DNA from: Planctomycetota bacterium
GTDB lineage: Bacteria > Planctomycetota > Planctomycetia > Planctomycetales > Planctomycetaceae
DNA length: 64,000 nucleotides
Assembly: GCA_030836185.1 (NCBI GenBank)
Contig: JAURQH010000104.1
Location: 28,618 to 92,617, forward strand
Reading direction: 5' to 3'
In this document: piece after piece, positions 27,714-38,198 of the stretch
How positions within the stretch are numbered: the first letter of the stretch is position 1
How the letters are laid out: each line of letters begins with the position of its first letter
Notes under the pieces: generated by a model
What the model saw: only the letters and a program-made list of their open reading frames with translations
Told to the model about the DNA's origin: nothing
Databases searched by the model: none
Made by a program: the position numbers and the translations under genes

Positions 27714-28932
27714 ATGAAACTGACAACACTTTCCTTGCTGGCGATGACTTTCTTGACAACCGCGATCCATGCGGAAGAACCTCAAACGGGATTAGCCAAT
27801 CTCTTCAACGGTAAAGATCTGATGGGCTGGACTCAGAAGAATGGCACCGCCACCTATCGTGTCGAGGACGGTGCGATTGTTGGAAAGACCAATGAAGGTA
27901 GTCCAAATTCGTTCCTGTGCTCTGACAAACTCTACGGCGACTTTGAATTTCACTTTGAGGTGAAGGTTGATCCTCAATTGAATTCCGGTGTTCAAATTCG
28001 TTCGCAAACAGTTGGCGACACTCCAGAAGGTCGTGTCAATGGGCCTCAAGTCGAAATCTCACTCGACAAGATGGCAGGCTATGTATACGGCGAATCGGCG
28101 GGGGGGGTGGATGACGCCCGATGCGGATCGCAAACCACACGATCACTTCATCGATGGTGAATGGAACTCTTACCGCGTCGTCGCGTTTGGAAATCAAATT
28201 CAAACGTGGATCAACGGTCATCAGATCTCAAACCTGACACATGATGAGCGTTATGAGTCTCATCCTAAAGGGTTCATTGGATTACAGGTCCACGGCATCG
28301 GCGCTGGTCAAGGGCCTTACGAAGTCCGTTGGCGAAACTTGAAACTGCGCGACTTATCGCAATTTTCTTCGCTCTACAACCGCAAAGACTTAAGTGGCTG
28401 GAAGACCACCGGGAATTGGCTCCCTCAAGAGGATGGTTCGCTTCTCATTCGGCCCCGCGAGGGTGAAAAAGGTTGGACCCGTTACGATGCGTATCTTTTC
28501 TCCGAGAAGCAGTACAAAGATTTTGTTGCCGACTTTGAATATTCCTACCCGCCCGGTGGAAACAGTGGATTCTACTTTCGCGTTGGCGATTTGAAAGACC
28601 CTGTTGGCACAGGAATCGAAGCCCAGATTCTCGATTCCTCCCAAAAAGAAGGGCCTCTCAGCTCGCACGATCATGGTGGTATTGTCAGCACCAGTGCAGC
28701 GGCATCAAAGAATATGTCTCGACCACCTGGTGAATGGAACCGAATGGTTGTGACCTGCATCGGCTCACAATATCGGGTTGAACTCAACGGTGAATCGATT
28801 ATTGATGTTGACCTGAGCCAAACACCCGTCAAAGACCGACCGCTCAAAGGTTACATTGGTTTCCAGGATCACGGGTAACCCAACAACATTATGTTCCGCA
28901 ACATCCGAATCCGCGACCTGAGCAATGAATAG
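27714..28932 (+). pseudogene. Two-domain DUF1080 protein, broken by a frameshift and a premature stop
   Basis: Domain 1 begins after a signal peptide (ATG 27714; TTAIHAEEP then LANLFNGKDLMGW). At the G8 run 28100-28107 one extra G shifts the frame: with seven G the reading would be GESAGGWMTPDADRKPHDHF, continuous with the downstream frame. Domain 2 (FSSLYNRKDLSGWKTTG to LKGYIGFQDHG) ends at TAA 28876-28878. The same frame then continues PNNIMFRNIRIRDLSNE to TAG 28930-28932, the expected C-terminus, so the TAA replaces an internal codon, most likely TTA. Two independent lesions make a functional full-length product unlikely unless the sequence is wrong. Confidence 0.85.
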
Positions 28933-29062
28933 ACCAGTTCGCCCACAAAACAAGAACGTCGAATTCGTGTGACCGATTGCTCAAACTTCATCCGACGTCA
29001 CGAACATTGATAAAACGCTTGAAACGGCTCATTACAACTCTCGACAACCAAGGGGACTTCAC

Positions 29063-29944
29063 ATGCCACGAATGATAACAACTACCGCTCGCTGTTTGGC
29101 CTTTTTGGCGGCATTTCCGCTCAACGCGGAAGAGGTCGAGATTACTCCCGATGTTGTCTATGGTCACAAATTCGGATTGGCAACGACCTTCGATGTCTTC
29201 ACACCCAAAAAAAACGCCAACGGCGCAGCGGTATTATTTATGGTGAGCGGAGGCTGGTACTCGCATTGGACGTCGCCGGAGCAAACTCAACACATGTTTC
29301 GCCCATTAACCGACGCAGGGTTCACCGTGTTTGCCGTGCGTCATGGCAGCAGTCCCAAATTCTCAATTGCTGAAGCGGTTGCCGATGTGCGGCACAGCGT
29401 TCGTTTCATTCGCATGAACGCCGAGAAATTCGCCATCGATCCTGCTCGGATCGGCGTCTTTGGGATGACTGCTGGCGGTCATCTCTCGTTGATGCTCGGC
29501 ACTGCGTCTGACGAAGGTGATCCCAACTCCAAGGATCCCGTACGGAAAGTGAGTGATCGCGTACAAGCTATCGTTGCTTATGTCGCCCCAACAGACTTGC
29601 GAGTGGCCGCCCAAGATGCCCCCAACCGACTCCCCGCGTACGCAAATTTTCCTGCTCTTCGAATTGATCAAAAGACGGCCGCCGTTGATTCACCATTGTT
29701 GCATGTCACTGCCGATGATCCACCAACCCTACTGCTCGCAGGTGCAAAAGACGAACTCGTCCCAATCTTTCACAGCCGCAATATTCAGGCGGCTTTCAAA
29801 AAAGCTGGCGTTGAGAGTCAACTTATCGAATTCGAGAACGCTGGGCATGGCTTCGCCGGAGAAGACGCTCACAGGGCGACCTTGGGAATGGTCGGCTGGT
29901 TTGTCAAACATTTGACGGAACAAAAACCCGAGGTTTCGGAGTGA
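29063..29944 (+). CDS. Secreted alpha/beta hydrolase with Thr at the nucleophile position
   Basis: A signal peptide (to about FPLNAEEVE) is followed by an esterase-type alpha/beta hydrolase: FMVSGGWYSHW (oxyanion region), FAVRHGSSPKFSIAEAVADVRHSVRFI, and the nucleophile elbow GMTAGGHLSLML. The catalytic position, normally Ser in G-x-S-x-G-G, is Thr136 (ACT, 29468-29470). The acid (AGAKDELVP) and the His (NAGHGFAG) are present. Homologous hydrolase 31139-32008 keeps Ser. The family includes carbohydrate and feruloyl esterases. Activity with Thr is doubtful. It follows the broken DUF1080 gene by 130 nt on the same strand. Confidence 0.85.
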   Translation: MPRMITTTARCLAFLAAFPLNAEEVEITPDVVYGHKFGLATTFDVFTPKKNANGAAVLFMVSGGWYSHWTSPEQTQHMFRPLTDAGFTVFAVRHGSSPKFSIAEAVADVRHSVRFIRMNAEKFAIDPARIGVFGMTAGGHLSLMLGTASDEGDPNSKDPVRKVSDRVQAIVAYVAPTDLRVAAQDAPNRLPAYANFPALRIDQKTAAVDSPLLHVTADDPPTLLLAGAKDELVPIFHSRNIQAAFKKAGVESQLIEFENAGHGFAGEDAHRATLGMVGWFVKHLTEQKPEVSE

Positions 29945-30012
29945 CGTTTCCTTATTTGGGATTTCATGACAAACGACTGACACCATAATAATCACCAAAA
30001 AAGAAGACTTGC

Positions 30013-31092
30013 ATGAAAGTATTTACGCTGACCATCGCTCTGTGCTTTGTTCCCACCAGTGGACTCGTGGCGCAAGAGACGAGATTGCCGCGAAGCACTC
30101 CCGAAGCACAAGGAGTTTCCTCCGAAGCAATTCGTGACTTTATTCAAACTGCGGATCGGGAGGTTCACTCGATGCACAGCTTCATGATAGTGAGACACGG
30201 ACATGTCGTTGCTGAGGCCTGGTGGGAACCCGAGTCGGCAGAAAAGCCGCATGTCTTGTGGTCACTGAGTAAAAGCTTCACTTCAACGGCTGTCGGGCTC
30301 GCTATCAAAGAGGGCAAGATCGCTCTCGACGATCAAGTCACCAAGTTTTTTCCCGATGACATCCCACCGAGCCCGTCTGCAAACTTGCAGGCAATGCGAA
30401 TTCGCGATTTACTGACAATGAATGCCGGTCATCAGAATGAACTCAACTGGCGAGTTGCCAAAAATTGGGCGCAGGCATTTTTGGCTCACCCTGTCCCACA
30501 CAAACCAGGTAAGCACTTTCGCTACAACACACCCGCAACCTACATGCTCTCTGCCATCGTGCAAAAAGTGACTGGAGAAACCGTTCTCGACTATTTAACT
30601 CCACGTCTTTTTGAACCACTTGGAATCGAGAAACCGAAATGGGATAACAGTCCACAAGGTATCTCGATTGGTGGATACGGACTGTACCTGCGAACTGAAG
30701 ATATCGCTAAATTTGGGCAGTTATACCTTCAAAAAGGAAAATGGAACGGTAATCAACTCATTCCTGCCAAGTGGATTGAACAAGCGACCTCGAAACAAGT
30801 CCCCAATGGCGACAATCCCGATTCCGACTGGAATCAAGGTTATGGCTTTCAATTTTGGATGTGCCGACACAACGCCTATCGTGGTGACGGCAAAGACGGT
30901 CAGTTTTGCATTGTGCTGCCCGAGCAGGATGCCGTAATCGCCATCACTGCCAACACCGGTAACATCCAGGCGGAATTGAACATTGTCTGGGATAAACTGC
31001 TTCCCGCCTTCTCCGATAAACCACTCAACAAAAATCCCGCAGCATTGACTAAACTCAAGGCAACGATTTCTCAACTGAAAGCCTCGCGTTGA
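30013..31092 (+). CDS. Serine hydrolase, beta-lactamase class C / penicillin-binding-protein-like
   Basis: The signal peptide ends near SGLVAQ. The S-x-x-K motif is S84-L-S-K87 (VLWSLSKSFTSTAVG), and YNT (HFRYNTPATYML) supplies the second motif. GYGLYLRTEDIAKFG is another family marker. Such proteins cleave esters or D-peptides, and many planctomycete members have no known substrate. Length of 359 residues is normal for the secreted type. It lies 68 nt after the alpha/beta hydrolase on the same strand and probably belongs to the same transcript. Its 3' end converges on the gene at 31139. Confidence 0.88.
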   Translation: MKVFTLTIALCFVPTSGLVAQETRLPRSTPEAQGVSSEAIRDFIQTADREVHSMHSFMIVRHGHVVAEAWWEPESAEKPHVLWSLSKSFTSTAVGLAIKEGKIALDDQVTKFFPDDIPPSPSANLQAMRIRDLLTMNAGHQNELNWRVAKNWAQAFLAHPVPHKPGKHFRYNTPATYMLSAIVQKVTGETVLDYLTPRLFEPLGIEKPKWDNSPQGISIGGYGLYLRTEDIAKFGQLYLQKGKWNGNQLIPAKWIEQATSKQVPNGDNPDSDWNQGYGFQFWMCRHNAYRGDGKDGQFCIVLPEQDAVIAITANTGNIQAELNIVWDKLLPAFSDKPLNKNPAALTKLKATISQLKASR

Positions 31093-31138
31093 GAAGAGAT
31101 CGCCTGCTGCTGAATGGACTCTTCGCATCGTCTGATGG

Positions 31139-32008
31139 TTATGGCTTTGTGGTCTGCTCTTTGTGCAGATTGTTGAGCCACTCCAGTGACCGCTTTTGCC
31201 AAGCCTCCCACATGGGGCCTTGATAGCGATTGAGACCGTGTCCGCCGGACGGCAATTCCAGATATTCCGTAGGGACGTTGTGTTTTTTCAGAGCGTCATG
31301 AAATGCCCGACTGTTTGCGGGAACAACGACTTTGTCATCAAGGGCATGGGTTAAGAATGTCGGAGAGGATTGGGCTGTGACCTGCTTTTCGTTGGAGAAG
31401 AGCTCAATCAATTCGGTCAAAGGCTTTTCTCCGAGGAGCCTGCGACGTGAACCGCCGTGCGTCGTGGGAGCCATCGTGATGACGGGATAAACAAGAATCG
31501 CAAAGTCAGGACGGGAGGATTGTCGCTTGATCGGTTCCTCGGAATTCTTGTCACCCTTGTCGAAATGAGTCGCCGCCGTGGACGCCAAATGTCCGCCAGC
31601 GGAAAAGCCGATGATGCCAAGTTTGTCCGAATCAATCTTCCAGTCAATGGCATTCGCACGTGCTGTCCGAATCGCATGTTGTGCGTCCAACAATGGAACA
31701 AACGGCCTTCCCTTCGGCAATCGATACTCCAAGACAAGTCCGGTAATACTGTGGCGGTTCAGCCATTTTGCGATTTCGTGACCTTCCGCACCAGTCACTA
31801 ACCCTCCATATCCTCCGCCGGGACAGATGATGATGGCGGGTCCGCTGGGAGTCTCTGGGCGGTGCAGAGTCAACCACGCCTCCCCATCCTCAAAAGTCCC
31901 ATCACCATTAGGGGCTTGTCCCTTCCAAAGAGAGAATCTCGTTGGTTTTTCATCTGCCAAGCAAACAGAATTTGAAATCATCAGACTCAGAATAATGAGC
32001 AGCCGCAT
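31139..32008 (-). CDS. Secreted alpha/beta hydrolase (acetylxylan-esterase-like)
   Basis: The signal peptide ends at SNSVCLADE. The oxyanion segment PGGGYGGL is at 63-70 and the nucleophile elbow GFSAGGHLA has S136. Late in the sequence, HALDDKVVVP gives the acid and SGGHGLNRY the His, so the triad is complete. The pattern matches the BD-FAE/acetylxylan-esterase group that removes acetyl groups from plant-type polysaccharide. It lies 38 nt after the DUF1549/1553 gene and may be the last gene of the large minus-strand operon. Confidence 0.88.
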   Translation of the reverse strand: MRLLIILSLMISNSVCLADEKPTRFSLWKGQAPNGDGTFEDGEAWLTLHRPETPSGPAIIICPGGGYGGLVTGAEGHEIAKWLNRHSITGLVLEYRLPKGRPFVPLLDAQHAIRTARANAIDWKIDSDKLGIIGFSAGGHLASTAATHFDKGDKNSEEPIKRQSSRPDFAILVYPVITMAPTTHGGSRRRLLGEKPLTELIELFSNEKQVTAQSSPTFLTHALDDKVVVPANSRAFHDALKKHNVPTEYLELPSGGHGLNRYQGPMWEAWQKRSLEWLNNLHKEQTTKP

Positions 32009-32046
32009 GTTTACCGACCCCGATTGAAGTGAGAAGTAGAATGACT

Positions 32047-34305
32047 CTAATGGTTAAATGCAAATTCCGTGGAGTTCAGTAATCCCCACAGAATGTCTTC
32101 GTAAGCCGAATAATCGTTTTCGGCATTGGCGAGAAGTGCTTGCATGGAACTGAGTTCTTCGGGAGTCGGCTTTCTGTTGAGCGCCATAACAAAAAGTTCT
32201 TCGATCATCGTCTCTGGTGTTTTGTTGCTTGCCAGAAGCTCATTGATGCGCCCTCCCGCGCCGAGCCGAGACCGCAAGGTGTCGCCAACAGCGAGATGGA
32301 GCGTCTGTGACAATGTTGGTTCAGTCTTGGTTTCGCAGGCACAAATCGTTGCCCGGCTGGAACGTCCGAATGTTTCAAAGAATTGGTCGCCAAATTGTGG
32401 CCCTCCTGTATCACCAGAGAGCCGTGGGTACACGTCAATCGCTCGCGTTCCGGTGGGAAATCCACTGAAGTTTCGAGGCACACCGGTAACTGTCACTACG
32501 GAATCCATCAACACATCAGCCCGAAGACGACGCAATTTCGCGTGAGAAAACTGACGTGTATCTAAACGATTTGAATCGTTTGGCCGAGAACTCAATTGGT
32601 ACACCCGCGAGTTACAAATTTCACGGACCAGAGTTCGGAGATTGAAATCTGAATCTACGAGATGTTCTGATAAGGCACGCAGCAGCGGTTCATTGGTCGG
32701 TGGATTACTGACGCGAACATCATCAACCGGCTCGATGACTCCTCGACCAAGTAGCTGAGCCCAAATACGATTGGCAAGATTGCGGCTGAACATCTCGTTG
32801 TCAGCTGAGGTTAACCAATCTGCAAGTTGTTGCCGCGGATCGCCCGTGTAATCGAGAGGTTCGTTGGCACCCAGTGTGCGGGCGGGCATGGGGCGACCAT
32901 CGACCAAATGCCGGGCGGGCGGCATTGTTGTGTCGTAGTAGATGCGTTGCTCGCGCGGTTCGACGCCCGGTTTTCTTTTGATGCCGGAAAAAAAACTGAC
33001 AAAGCTGTAATAGTCGTCCATCGTCCAACGATCAAACGGGTGGTTGTGGCATTCTGCACACTGAATCTGGATGCCGAGGAACACCTGGGAAAAATCGGCG
33101 GCGAATGCCTTGGGCTCAAATCGTGGCCCGTGTACCAGCATTGTATAGGTATTGGCGGGACCGTTGATCAGATTGCTGCCCGACGCGGAGACCATTTCCG
33201 AAACGAAATCGTTGAGCGGTCGATCATTCCTTAACTGCGTTCGAATCCATTCATAGTATGCGTCGGCGGCTTTAATGTGCGTCCCCACGGGTGCATAGTT
33301 GCCACCCATAATGCGTAGTTGTTCCGCCCAGAGAGCTGTCCATAAGTCGGCAAAAGCGTCGTCTGCGAGGAGCGAATCAATCTTCTGTTCGCGTTTCTTA
33401 GCACTTTGATCTGATACAAAGGCGTGATATTCATCGACCGTTGGTGACCGGCCTGCCAAATCCAGAGTAATTCGACGCAAGAAGGTTTCGTCATCGCACA
33501 GTGGTGAAGGGGCGATGCGTAATTTCTGTAAACGGTTAAACACAAGCTCGTCAATGTAGTTTACCACCGGAGGATCGGGCCAAGTGAAATTTTCCGCTGA
33601 AGGAAGCACGATCACTTCAGCTCCAGAAGTGAATCGATTGAAGCGAGCAAAGACGTTGCTATCGCCGGGGCCGGTGGCGGTGAGGCGGCCATCTTCCCGG
33701 ATGTCGACGACGCTGCCGTTATTGCTGTGAAATCGGGCAAGAGTTGTGACATCACGTTGCGATCCGTCACTGGCAATCGCAGTGACACGAATCGAATTCT
33801 GCTCGCCCGCCCGATTGAAAACAAAGCTGTCGGTGGACAATTTCAGTTCCACCACTTCCGGGACAGGACCAGCGTCATTGAGTCCTCCTTCTTCGATCCA
33901 ACGCAGTAACGTTGTATAATATTCACTTTCTGGATCAAAGAGTTTGCCTCCCGTGTGCGGCACGCGGCCTGTTGCCTTACGCAGCAACAGGCTCTGTTCA
34001 GGTCGAGCGACATTGATACGCCGACCGATCATTTCTTCACTAATACGAAAGTAGTCTCCTTGGGGATCGTAACCAAATAACGACAGGTGAAACCCGTCTT
34101 TACCGCGGGCTGCACCGTGGCACGTTCCTGAATTGCATCCGGCCCGAAACAGGATCGGCATCACGTCCTGCTGAAAGCTGACATCTTCAGCGAGTAGATT
34201 TGAATTAAGGGTGCAACAAAACATGAACACACCAAGACAAAGCGAAAATCGTTTGCCTTGGCTTCGTTGCAAAGCTGGTGATGTTTGGAAGTCAGCCTGA
34301 ATCAC
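32047..34305 (-). CDS. DUF1549/DUF1553 cytochrome-like protein with Ig-like domain
   Basis: The signal region is followed by an N-terminal heme-type segment with GCNSGTCHGAARG. An Ig-like BIG2 domain (about 155-240, RVTAIASDGSQRDVTTLARF) precedes DUF1549 (IDELVFNRLQKLRIAPSPLC; IQIQCAECHNHPFDRW with a CxxCH) and DUF1553 (RNLANRIWAQLLGRGVIEPVDDVR; ending LNSTEFAFNH). The protein is expected outside the cytoplasm with covalent heme. Function of the family is not known; redox or carbohydrate roles have been suggested. The start is GTG at 34305, overlapping the previous gene's TGA by 4 nt, so the two are translationally coupled. Confidence 0.92.
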   Translation of the reverse strand: MIQADFQTSPALQRSQGKRFSLCLGVFMFCCTLNSNLLAEDVSFQQDVMPILFRAGCNSGTCHGAARGKDGFHLSLFGYDPQGDYFRISEEMIGRRINVARPEQSLLLRKATGRVPHTGGKLFDPESEYYTTLLRWIEEGGLNDAGPVPEVVELKLSTDSFVFNRAGEQNSIRVTAIASDGSQRDVTTLARFHSNNGSVVDIREDGRLTATGPGDSNVFARFNRFTSGAEVIVLPSAENFTWPDPPVVNYIDELVFNRLQKLRIAPSPLCDDETFLRRITLDLAGRSPTVDEYHAFVSDQSAKKREQKIDSLLADDAFADLWTALWAEQLRIMGGNYAPVGTHIKAADAYYEWIRTQLRNDRPLNDFVSEMVSASGSNLINGPANTYTMLVHGPRFEPKAFAADFSQVFLGIQIQCAECHNHPFDRWTMDDYYSFVSFFSGIKRKPGVEPREQRIYYDTTMPPARHLVDGRPMPARTLGANEPLDYTGDPRQQLADWLTSADNEMFSRNLANRIWAQLLGRGVIEPVDDVRVSNPPTNEPLLRALSEHLVDSDFNLRTLVREICNSRVYQLSSRPNDSNRLDTRQFSHAKLRRLRADVLMDSVVTVTGVPRNFSGFPTGTRAIDVYPRLSGDTGGPQFGDQFFETFGRSSRATICACETKTEPTLSQTLHLAVGDTLRSRLGAGGRINELLASNKTPETMIEELFVMALNRKPTPEELSSMQALLANAENDYSAYEDILWGLLNSTEFAFNH

Positions 34306-36779
34306 GGTATTACCTTTGCGGGATCAATTCTTAAAATGCCGTTGCCCGTCCGTTGCTCGATCTGTTGCTGTCCGACCGAAAGCCGCACGGCACAGGTCAA
34401 CTCGTTTGCTTGGCCCAATAGTGCTTCGTCGGTCGCCTTAATCCGAAATGTGACCTCTGTGGAATCTTTGTTGATGGTGGGGATCGGTTTAACGATACTG
34501 ACCCCTTTTGGCAGCCCGAGAAGCGTGATTTCCGCTTCTCCTTCAAACGGTGTGAGCTGACGGACAGTCCAGACGAACGGTTTGGTCTCTCCTCGACGGA
34601 TACTCTCCGGTTGAGCGAGCAATTCGAGATATGGCTGTGCGACTTGTAACGTGACAATTTTGGATGACACGCGAATGTGTCCGGTACCGAGATAATCATC
34701 GATGTCGTCTCGAACAGTGCTACCAATGACATAGAGCGGTAACGATTCTAGGGGAGCATTCGATTGTGCTCCGAGTTGCAATATGCACTCATTCTGATCT
34801 GGAGGAATCATCAGCGGTGGCGGAGGTGAAATTGATCGTGGAACATCTCCGCAACGAATCGCAACACTTCCTTTGAAATCTCCGTGTCGGGTGATTCGAA
34901 TCGGGATTGCCATCTCCCCACCTCGCACAATCGGAACACTGGGTGCTTCGACGTGAATCGAAAACGGAGCCGGGTCTGTGACCCCCAGAATGTATTGCTC
35001 GGTACGAACGGTGCGCCATGCGTCTCCGCCCGAATGATTGATAAAGGGGACATTTTGTTGAGAACGCGTATCCACATGTTGCGAACCATCGACCGGCTTG
35101 GCTTCGAGAGTAAATACAGCCCCGGTCGGCTGAACCGACTCATCGACTTCAAACTGTAACGGCCAGCGAGTCGCGGCCGCCGGAACTCTGGGGGTGATCA
35201 ATCGAACTCCCACTGGAAGTCCATGAGCGACGAGATCGTAATCGCTTCTGATCTGGTCCCATTGTCCGTGGGGAAGACTGAAGTTGATGGTCCAGCGATT
35301 ACCTCGGGGAACTGCCAGTCCCGAGACACGGGTTGATTCGGTCCAATCAAAAGTGGCGCTACTCAGCAAAGTCTGAACGACAGTTCGTGGCGGCTCCATC
35401 TCAATCCGATACACAGCGGTTGGCCCGCCCGAACCACTCGGATCACGAATCTCCAATAGATAATCGCCTTCTTGCTTTGCCTCCCAGAGGACGGCTGGAT
35501 CGATCGCTTCCTGTAAGCCTCCACCGCCGCGAAATCCGGTTCCGAAGATATCATGGTCGGGTAGCGGTGCATCATCCAATTCCAGTTCGATAGGGCCGGG
35601 TTGCCCCTTCTCATTAATCGGTCGGATCCGAATGACTGCATCAATTGGCGATCCAAGCGAGGCCGCCAACACGCGAATTCTCAGGCGTTTGCCCTTTGTC
35701 GCAGAAAAGCGATAGCTGTCGGTGTCGGTGGGTGTGTTGATGATGCCGTTAATGGCAATCGGAAAACGGTCAACGCGATTCACTTCAGAATTTTCCTCTT
35801 CCAACAGGTTTGGAAACGGACTGTTCCGCAGTTTTATCGGTGAAGGGGCCTCTCCAAAGTGGTGAATCGTTCGGGAAGGGCCTCCATGAGGCTCAAAGGA
35901 AACCCTGTTATCAAAGTCGGCCAGTGGATCACCGACAAACCGTATCGATTGTTCCGTTCCCGTCTGTCCTCCCGGCGGGTAGGCAGCGCGCGGTCGCTGA
36001 AAGTCTCCAATATGGACACAGTACAACGTTTCGCGAGGCGTGAAGATCGATCGTTGCACTTCGACAAACACCGGCCCGTCTTGATTGAGTTTAGTACTGA
36101 CTACGGGATCCTGAAGATGCAGGGAATTATCATCGTTGGCTGCCAGAACGCTTCCATTAGCATCGAGAATTTTGATGGCCAAGTCGAATTCGGAGTCGCC
36201 ATAATGAGTATCTGCCAGTCGCGCGGAATCGACCTCGACGGAAAGCCGTTGCCCTGTGCTTCCTTCGACACGATACAGGTCGCGATCAGCTCGACCACCG
36301 TTCCCAAGTTGTCCGCGAATGGTGGTATTCCCATTGACGAGCATCGCAGTTGCTAAGGTGTCATTAGGATAGGCATTATTGGGCTCCTTTTCATCGACCA
36401 CCGGAAACGGAGAGACATGAAATGTGGCAATGCAAGTCAGTTCAGTCGCTGTCAGCAAACGAAACGCATGCTCGCCGGGAACACAATCAGCGGCGATTTC
36501 AAACCGACAGAGCACTTCTTCGCTAATCGTTCCACCGTGAGCAAACCCTCGCCGAGGAACTTTTTGTGACGGTTGGATGTCGATCGCTTTGATGCCGGGT
36601 CGAAAAAATATGACTTGACGAGGATCGGTGAGTGAAATCCCTTGTATACGGACGTCAACCGTTGTCCCTCGCTGACCGATTCGAGGTCGCACAGCTTCGA
36701 TATTTTTGACCATATTTGCGACCGCAGGAGCTGTGGTCAGCAACAACAGCGCTAATGAAATTCTTGTTCTCAAATTCAA
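34302..36779 (-). CDS. Secreted PPC-domain protein of the planctomycete cassette
   Basis: A signal peptide (to about APAVANM) precedes an IPT/TIG-like beta domain ([19 protein letters not shown]), then pre-peptidase C-terminal (PPC)-like domains ([41 protein letters not shown], and a second one near [19 protein letters not shown]). The rest (about 480-825) is all beta with Ig-like or Calx-like strands. No catalytic motif is seen. It probably is a non-enzymatic binding or scaffold protein in the periplasm or at the surface. It overlaps the DUF1501 gene upstream and the DUF1549/1553 gene downstream by 4 nt each, so its amount is tied to both. Confidence 0.85.
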   Translation of the reverse strand: MNLRTRISLALLLLTTAPAVANMVKNIEAVRPRIGQRGTTVDVRIQGISLTDPRQVIFFRPGIKAIDIQPSQKVPRRGFAHGGTISEEVLCRFEIAADCVPGEHAFRLLTATELTCIATFHVSPFPVVDEKEPNNAYPNDTLATAMLVNGNTTIRGQLGNGGRADRDLYRVEGSTGQRLSVEVDSARLADTHYGDSEFDLAIKILDANGSVLAANDDNSLHLQDPVVSTKLNQDGPVFVEVQRSIFTPRETLYCVHIGDFQRPRAAYPPGGQTGTEQSIRFVGDPLADFDNRVSFEPHGGPSRTIHHFGEAPSPIKLRNSPFPNLLEEENSEVNRVDRFPIAINGIINTPTDTDSYRFSATKGKRLRIRVLAASLGSPIDAVIRIRPINEKGQPGPIELELDDAPLPDHDIFGTGFRGGGGLQEAIDPAVLWEAKQEGDYLLEIRDPSGSGGPTAVYRIEMEPPRTVVQTLLSSATFDWTESTRVSGLAVPRGNRWTINFSLPHGQWDQIRSDYDLVAHGLPVGVRLITPRVPAAATRWPLQFEVDESVQPTGAVFTLEAKPVDGSQHVDTRSQQNVPFINHSGGDAWRTVRTEQYILGVTDPAPFSIHVEAPSVPIVRGGEMAIPIRITRHGDFKGSVAIRCGDVPRSISPPPPLMIPPDQNECILQLGAQSNAPLESLPLYVIGSTVRDDIDDYLGTGHIRVSSKIVTLQVAQPYLELLAQPESIRRGETKPFVWTVRQLTPFEGEAEITLLGLPKGVSIVKPIPTINKDSTEVTFRIKATDEALLGQANELTCAVRLSVGQQQIEQRTGNGILRIDPAKVIP

Positions 36780-38161
36780 CTTAACAGACCTTCCACGAGT
36801 TTCCCATTCTTGATGATCTCAATCGGACGCGTCCCGAAAGCGAGCAGCTCTTTATTGGCGTCGATTCCCAGTTGGTGATAGATCGTGAACAACAGGCTCT
36901 CCAGCGGCAGCGCATCTCGCGATGGTTCGCCTCCGGTGGCGTCACTTGCTCCGTAAATTTGCCCACGAGTAAATCCACCTCCTGCAATCAGATTTGAGTA
37001 GCAACGCGCGTGGTGATCGCGTCCACCGTCACGATTCACTTTGGGCGTGCGACCAAACTCGGAAGTCACCCAGAATATTGTTGAGTCGAGCAGGCCGCGT
37101 TGATCCAAGTCGGCTACAAGACCGGCAATCGCATGGTCGAGAGCTGGCATTTGATCGAGCGTGTTAGAACGAACATCGACATGACAATCCCAGGCTCCAT
37201 AAGTCACGGTCACAAATCGCACGCCTGATTCCACAAGGCGCCGCGCGACGATAAGACGCTCAGCGAGACCCTTGGGGTGAAACTTATTATCGGGGCCTTT
37301 GAGGCCGACCACATCGCGACCGTAGAGGTCGAATGTCGCATCGGTTTCGCCATCGAGTCGAAAGGCTGTTTGTGCTTGGGAGGAGGTCAACAGTGTTTGT
37401 GCCTGTTGATAGAAATCGTCCATTGTTTCGAGCGTATTGGGATCGACTTGTTGATCGCGGAGACGCTGCTCGACGATTTGCCGTGCCGATAATCTTCGTT
37501 CAAAGCGTTCGGACGAAACTTCTTCAGGAAGGGAATAATCTCGCACTTGATAATTCTGTGCTCCTGGATCCGATCCCAGTTCAAAGGGACCATAGGCACT
37601 GCTAATAAATCCCGTTCCTCCCGAAAAAGGATTCTTATTGGGAATGGCAACATAGGGCGGAAGTTCGCCCCGCTTTCCGAGTTCGTGCGATACGATTGAT
37701 GCCATCTGCGGATAATCGATGACCGCCGTTTTGGGATACCCTGTAAATAAATGGTATGTCGCCAACCCATGATCTGGCACGCGACCGACCAGACTTCGCA
37801 AGATTGTGACCTTGTCGGCGATTTTGGCAGTTTGTGGGAAGTTGTCGCTGAGGACTTCGCTCGACCTGGTTTTTGTCACACCGAACGAACCGCGAATCTC
37901 AACGGGAGCTTCTGGCTTGGGATCGAATGATTCCTGTTGCTGAAACCCTCCGCCCAGATGCAACTGAATCACACTCAGTGCTTTCGCTTTCTTCGTTTTT
38001 CCTGCCGACTGAGTGAACGCATCGTTGTCGGCAGCTTCCAGACGGAGCATGTCACTCAGCGAAATCCCCAAGGCACCAAACATGCCCGTTTGCAGAGCCT
38101 GTCGCCGAGTCATCGCACGAAACTCTGGACAGCCTGATTGATTGACTTTGTTCTTTTTCAT
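36776..38161 (-). CDS. DUF1501 Tat-exported protein
   Basis: A twin-arginine-like start ([23 protein letters not shown]) is followed by the DUF1501 pattern: [58 protein letters not shown] and [22 protein letters not shown]. The fold is related to sulfatases and alkaline phosphatases, with conserved Asp/His that could bind metal, but the formylglycine signature is lacking. The frame opens at 38275; ATG 38161 gives 461 residues, equal in length to the DUF1501 protein at 62616. The stop overlaps the PPC-protein start by 4 nt. Confidence 0.92.
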   Translation of the reverse strand: MKKNKVNQSGCPEFRAMTRRQALQTGMFGALGISLSDMLRLEAADNDAFTQSAGKTKKAKALSVIQLHLGGGFQQQESFDPKPEAPVEIRGSFGVTKTRSSEVLSDNFPQTAKIADKVTILRSLVGRVPDHGLATYHLFTGYPKTAVIDYPQMASIVSHELGKRGELPPYVAIPNKNPFSGGTGFISSAYGPFELGSDPGAQNYQVRDYSLPEEVSSERFERRLSARQIVEQRLRDQQVDPNTLETMDDFYQQAQTLLTSSQAQTAFRLDGETDATFDLYGRDVVGLKGPDNKFHPKGLAERLIVARRLVESGVRFVTVTYGAWDCHVDVRSNTLDQMPALDHAIAGLVADLDQRGLLDSTIFWVTSEFGRTPKVNRDGGRDHHARCYSNLIAGGGFTRGQIYGASDATGGEPSRDALPLESLLFTIYHQLGIDANKELLAFGTRPIEIIKNGKLVEGLLS

Positions 38162-38198
38162 GGCTTCATTTCTTATCGTGAATTCGTAAGTTGTGAAC

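Noticed and set aside
28100..28107. Programmed frameshifting at the G8 run
   Set aside because: A second lesion (TAA at 28876) in the same gene and the lack of a stimulatory structure make decay or error more likely.
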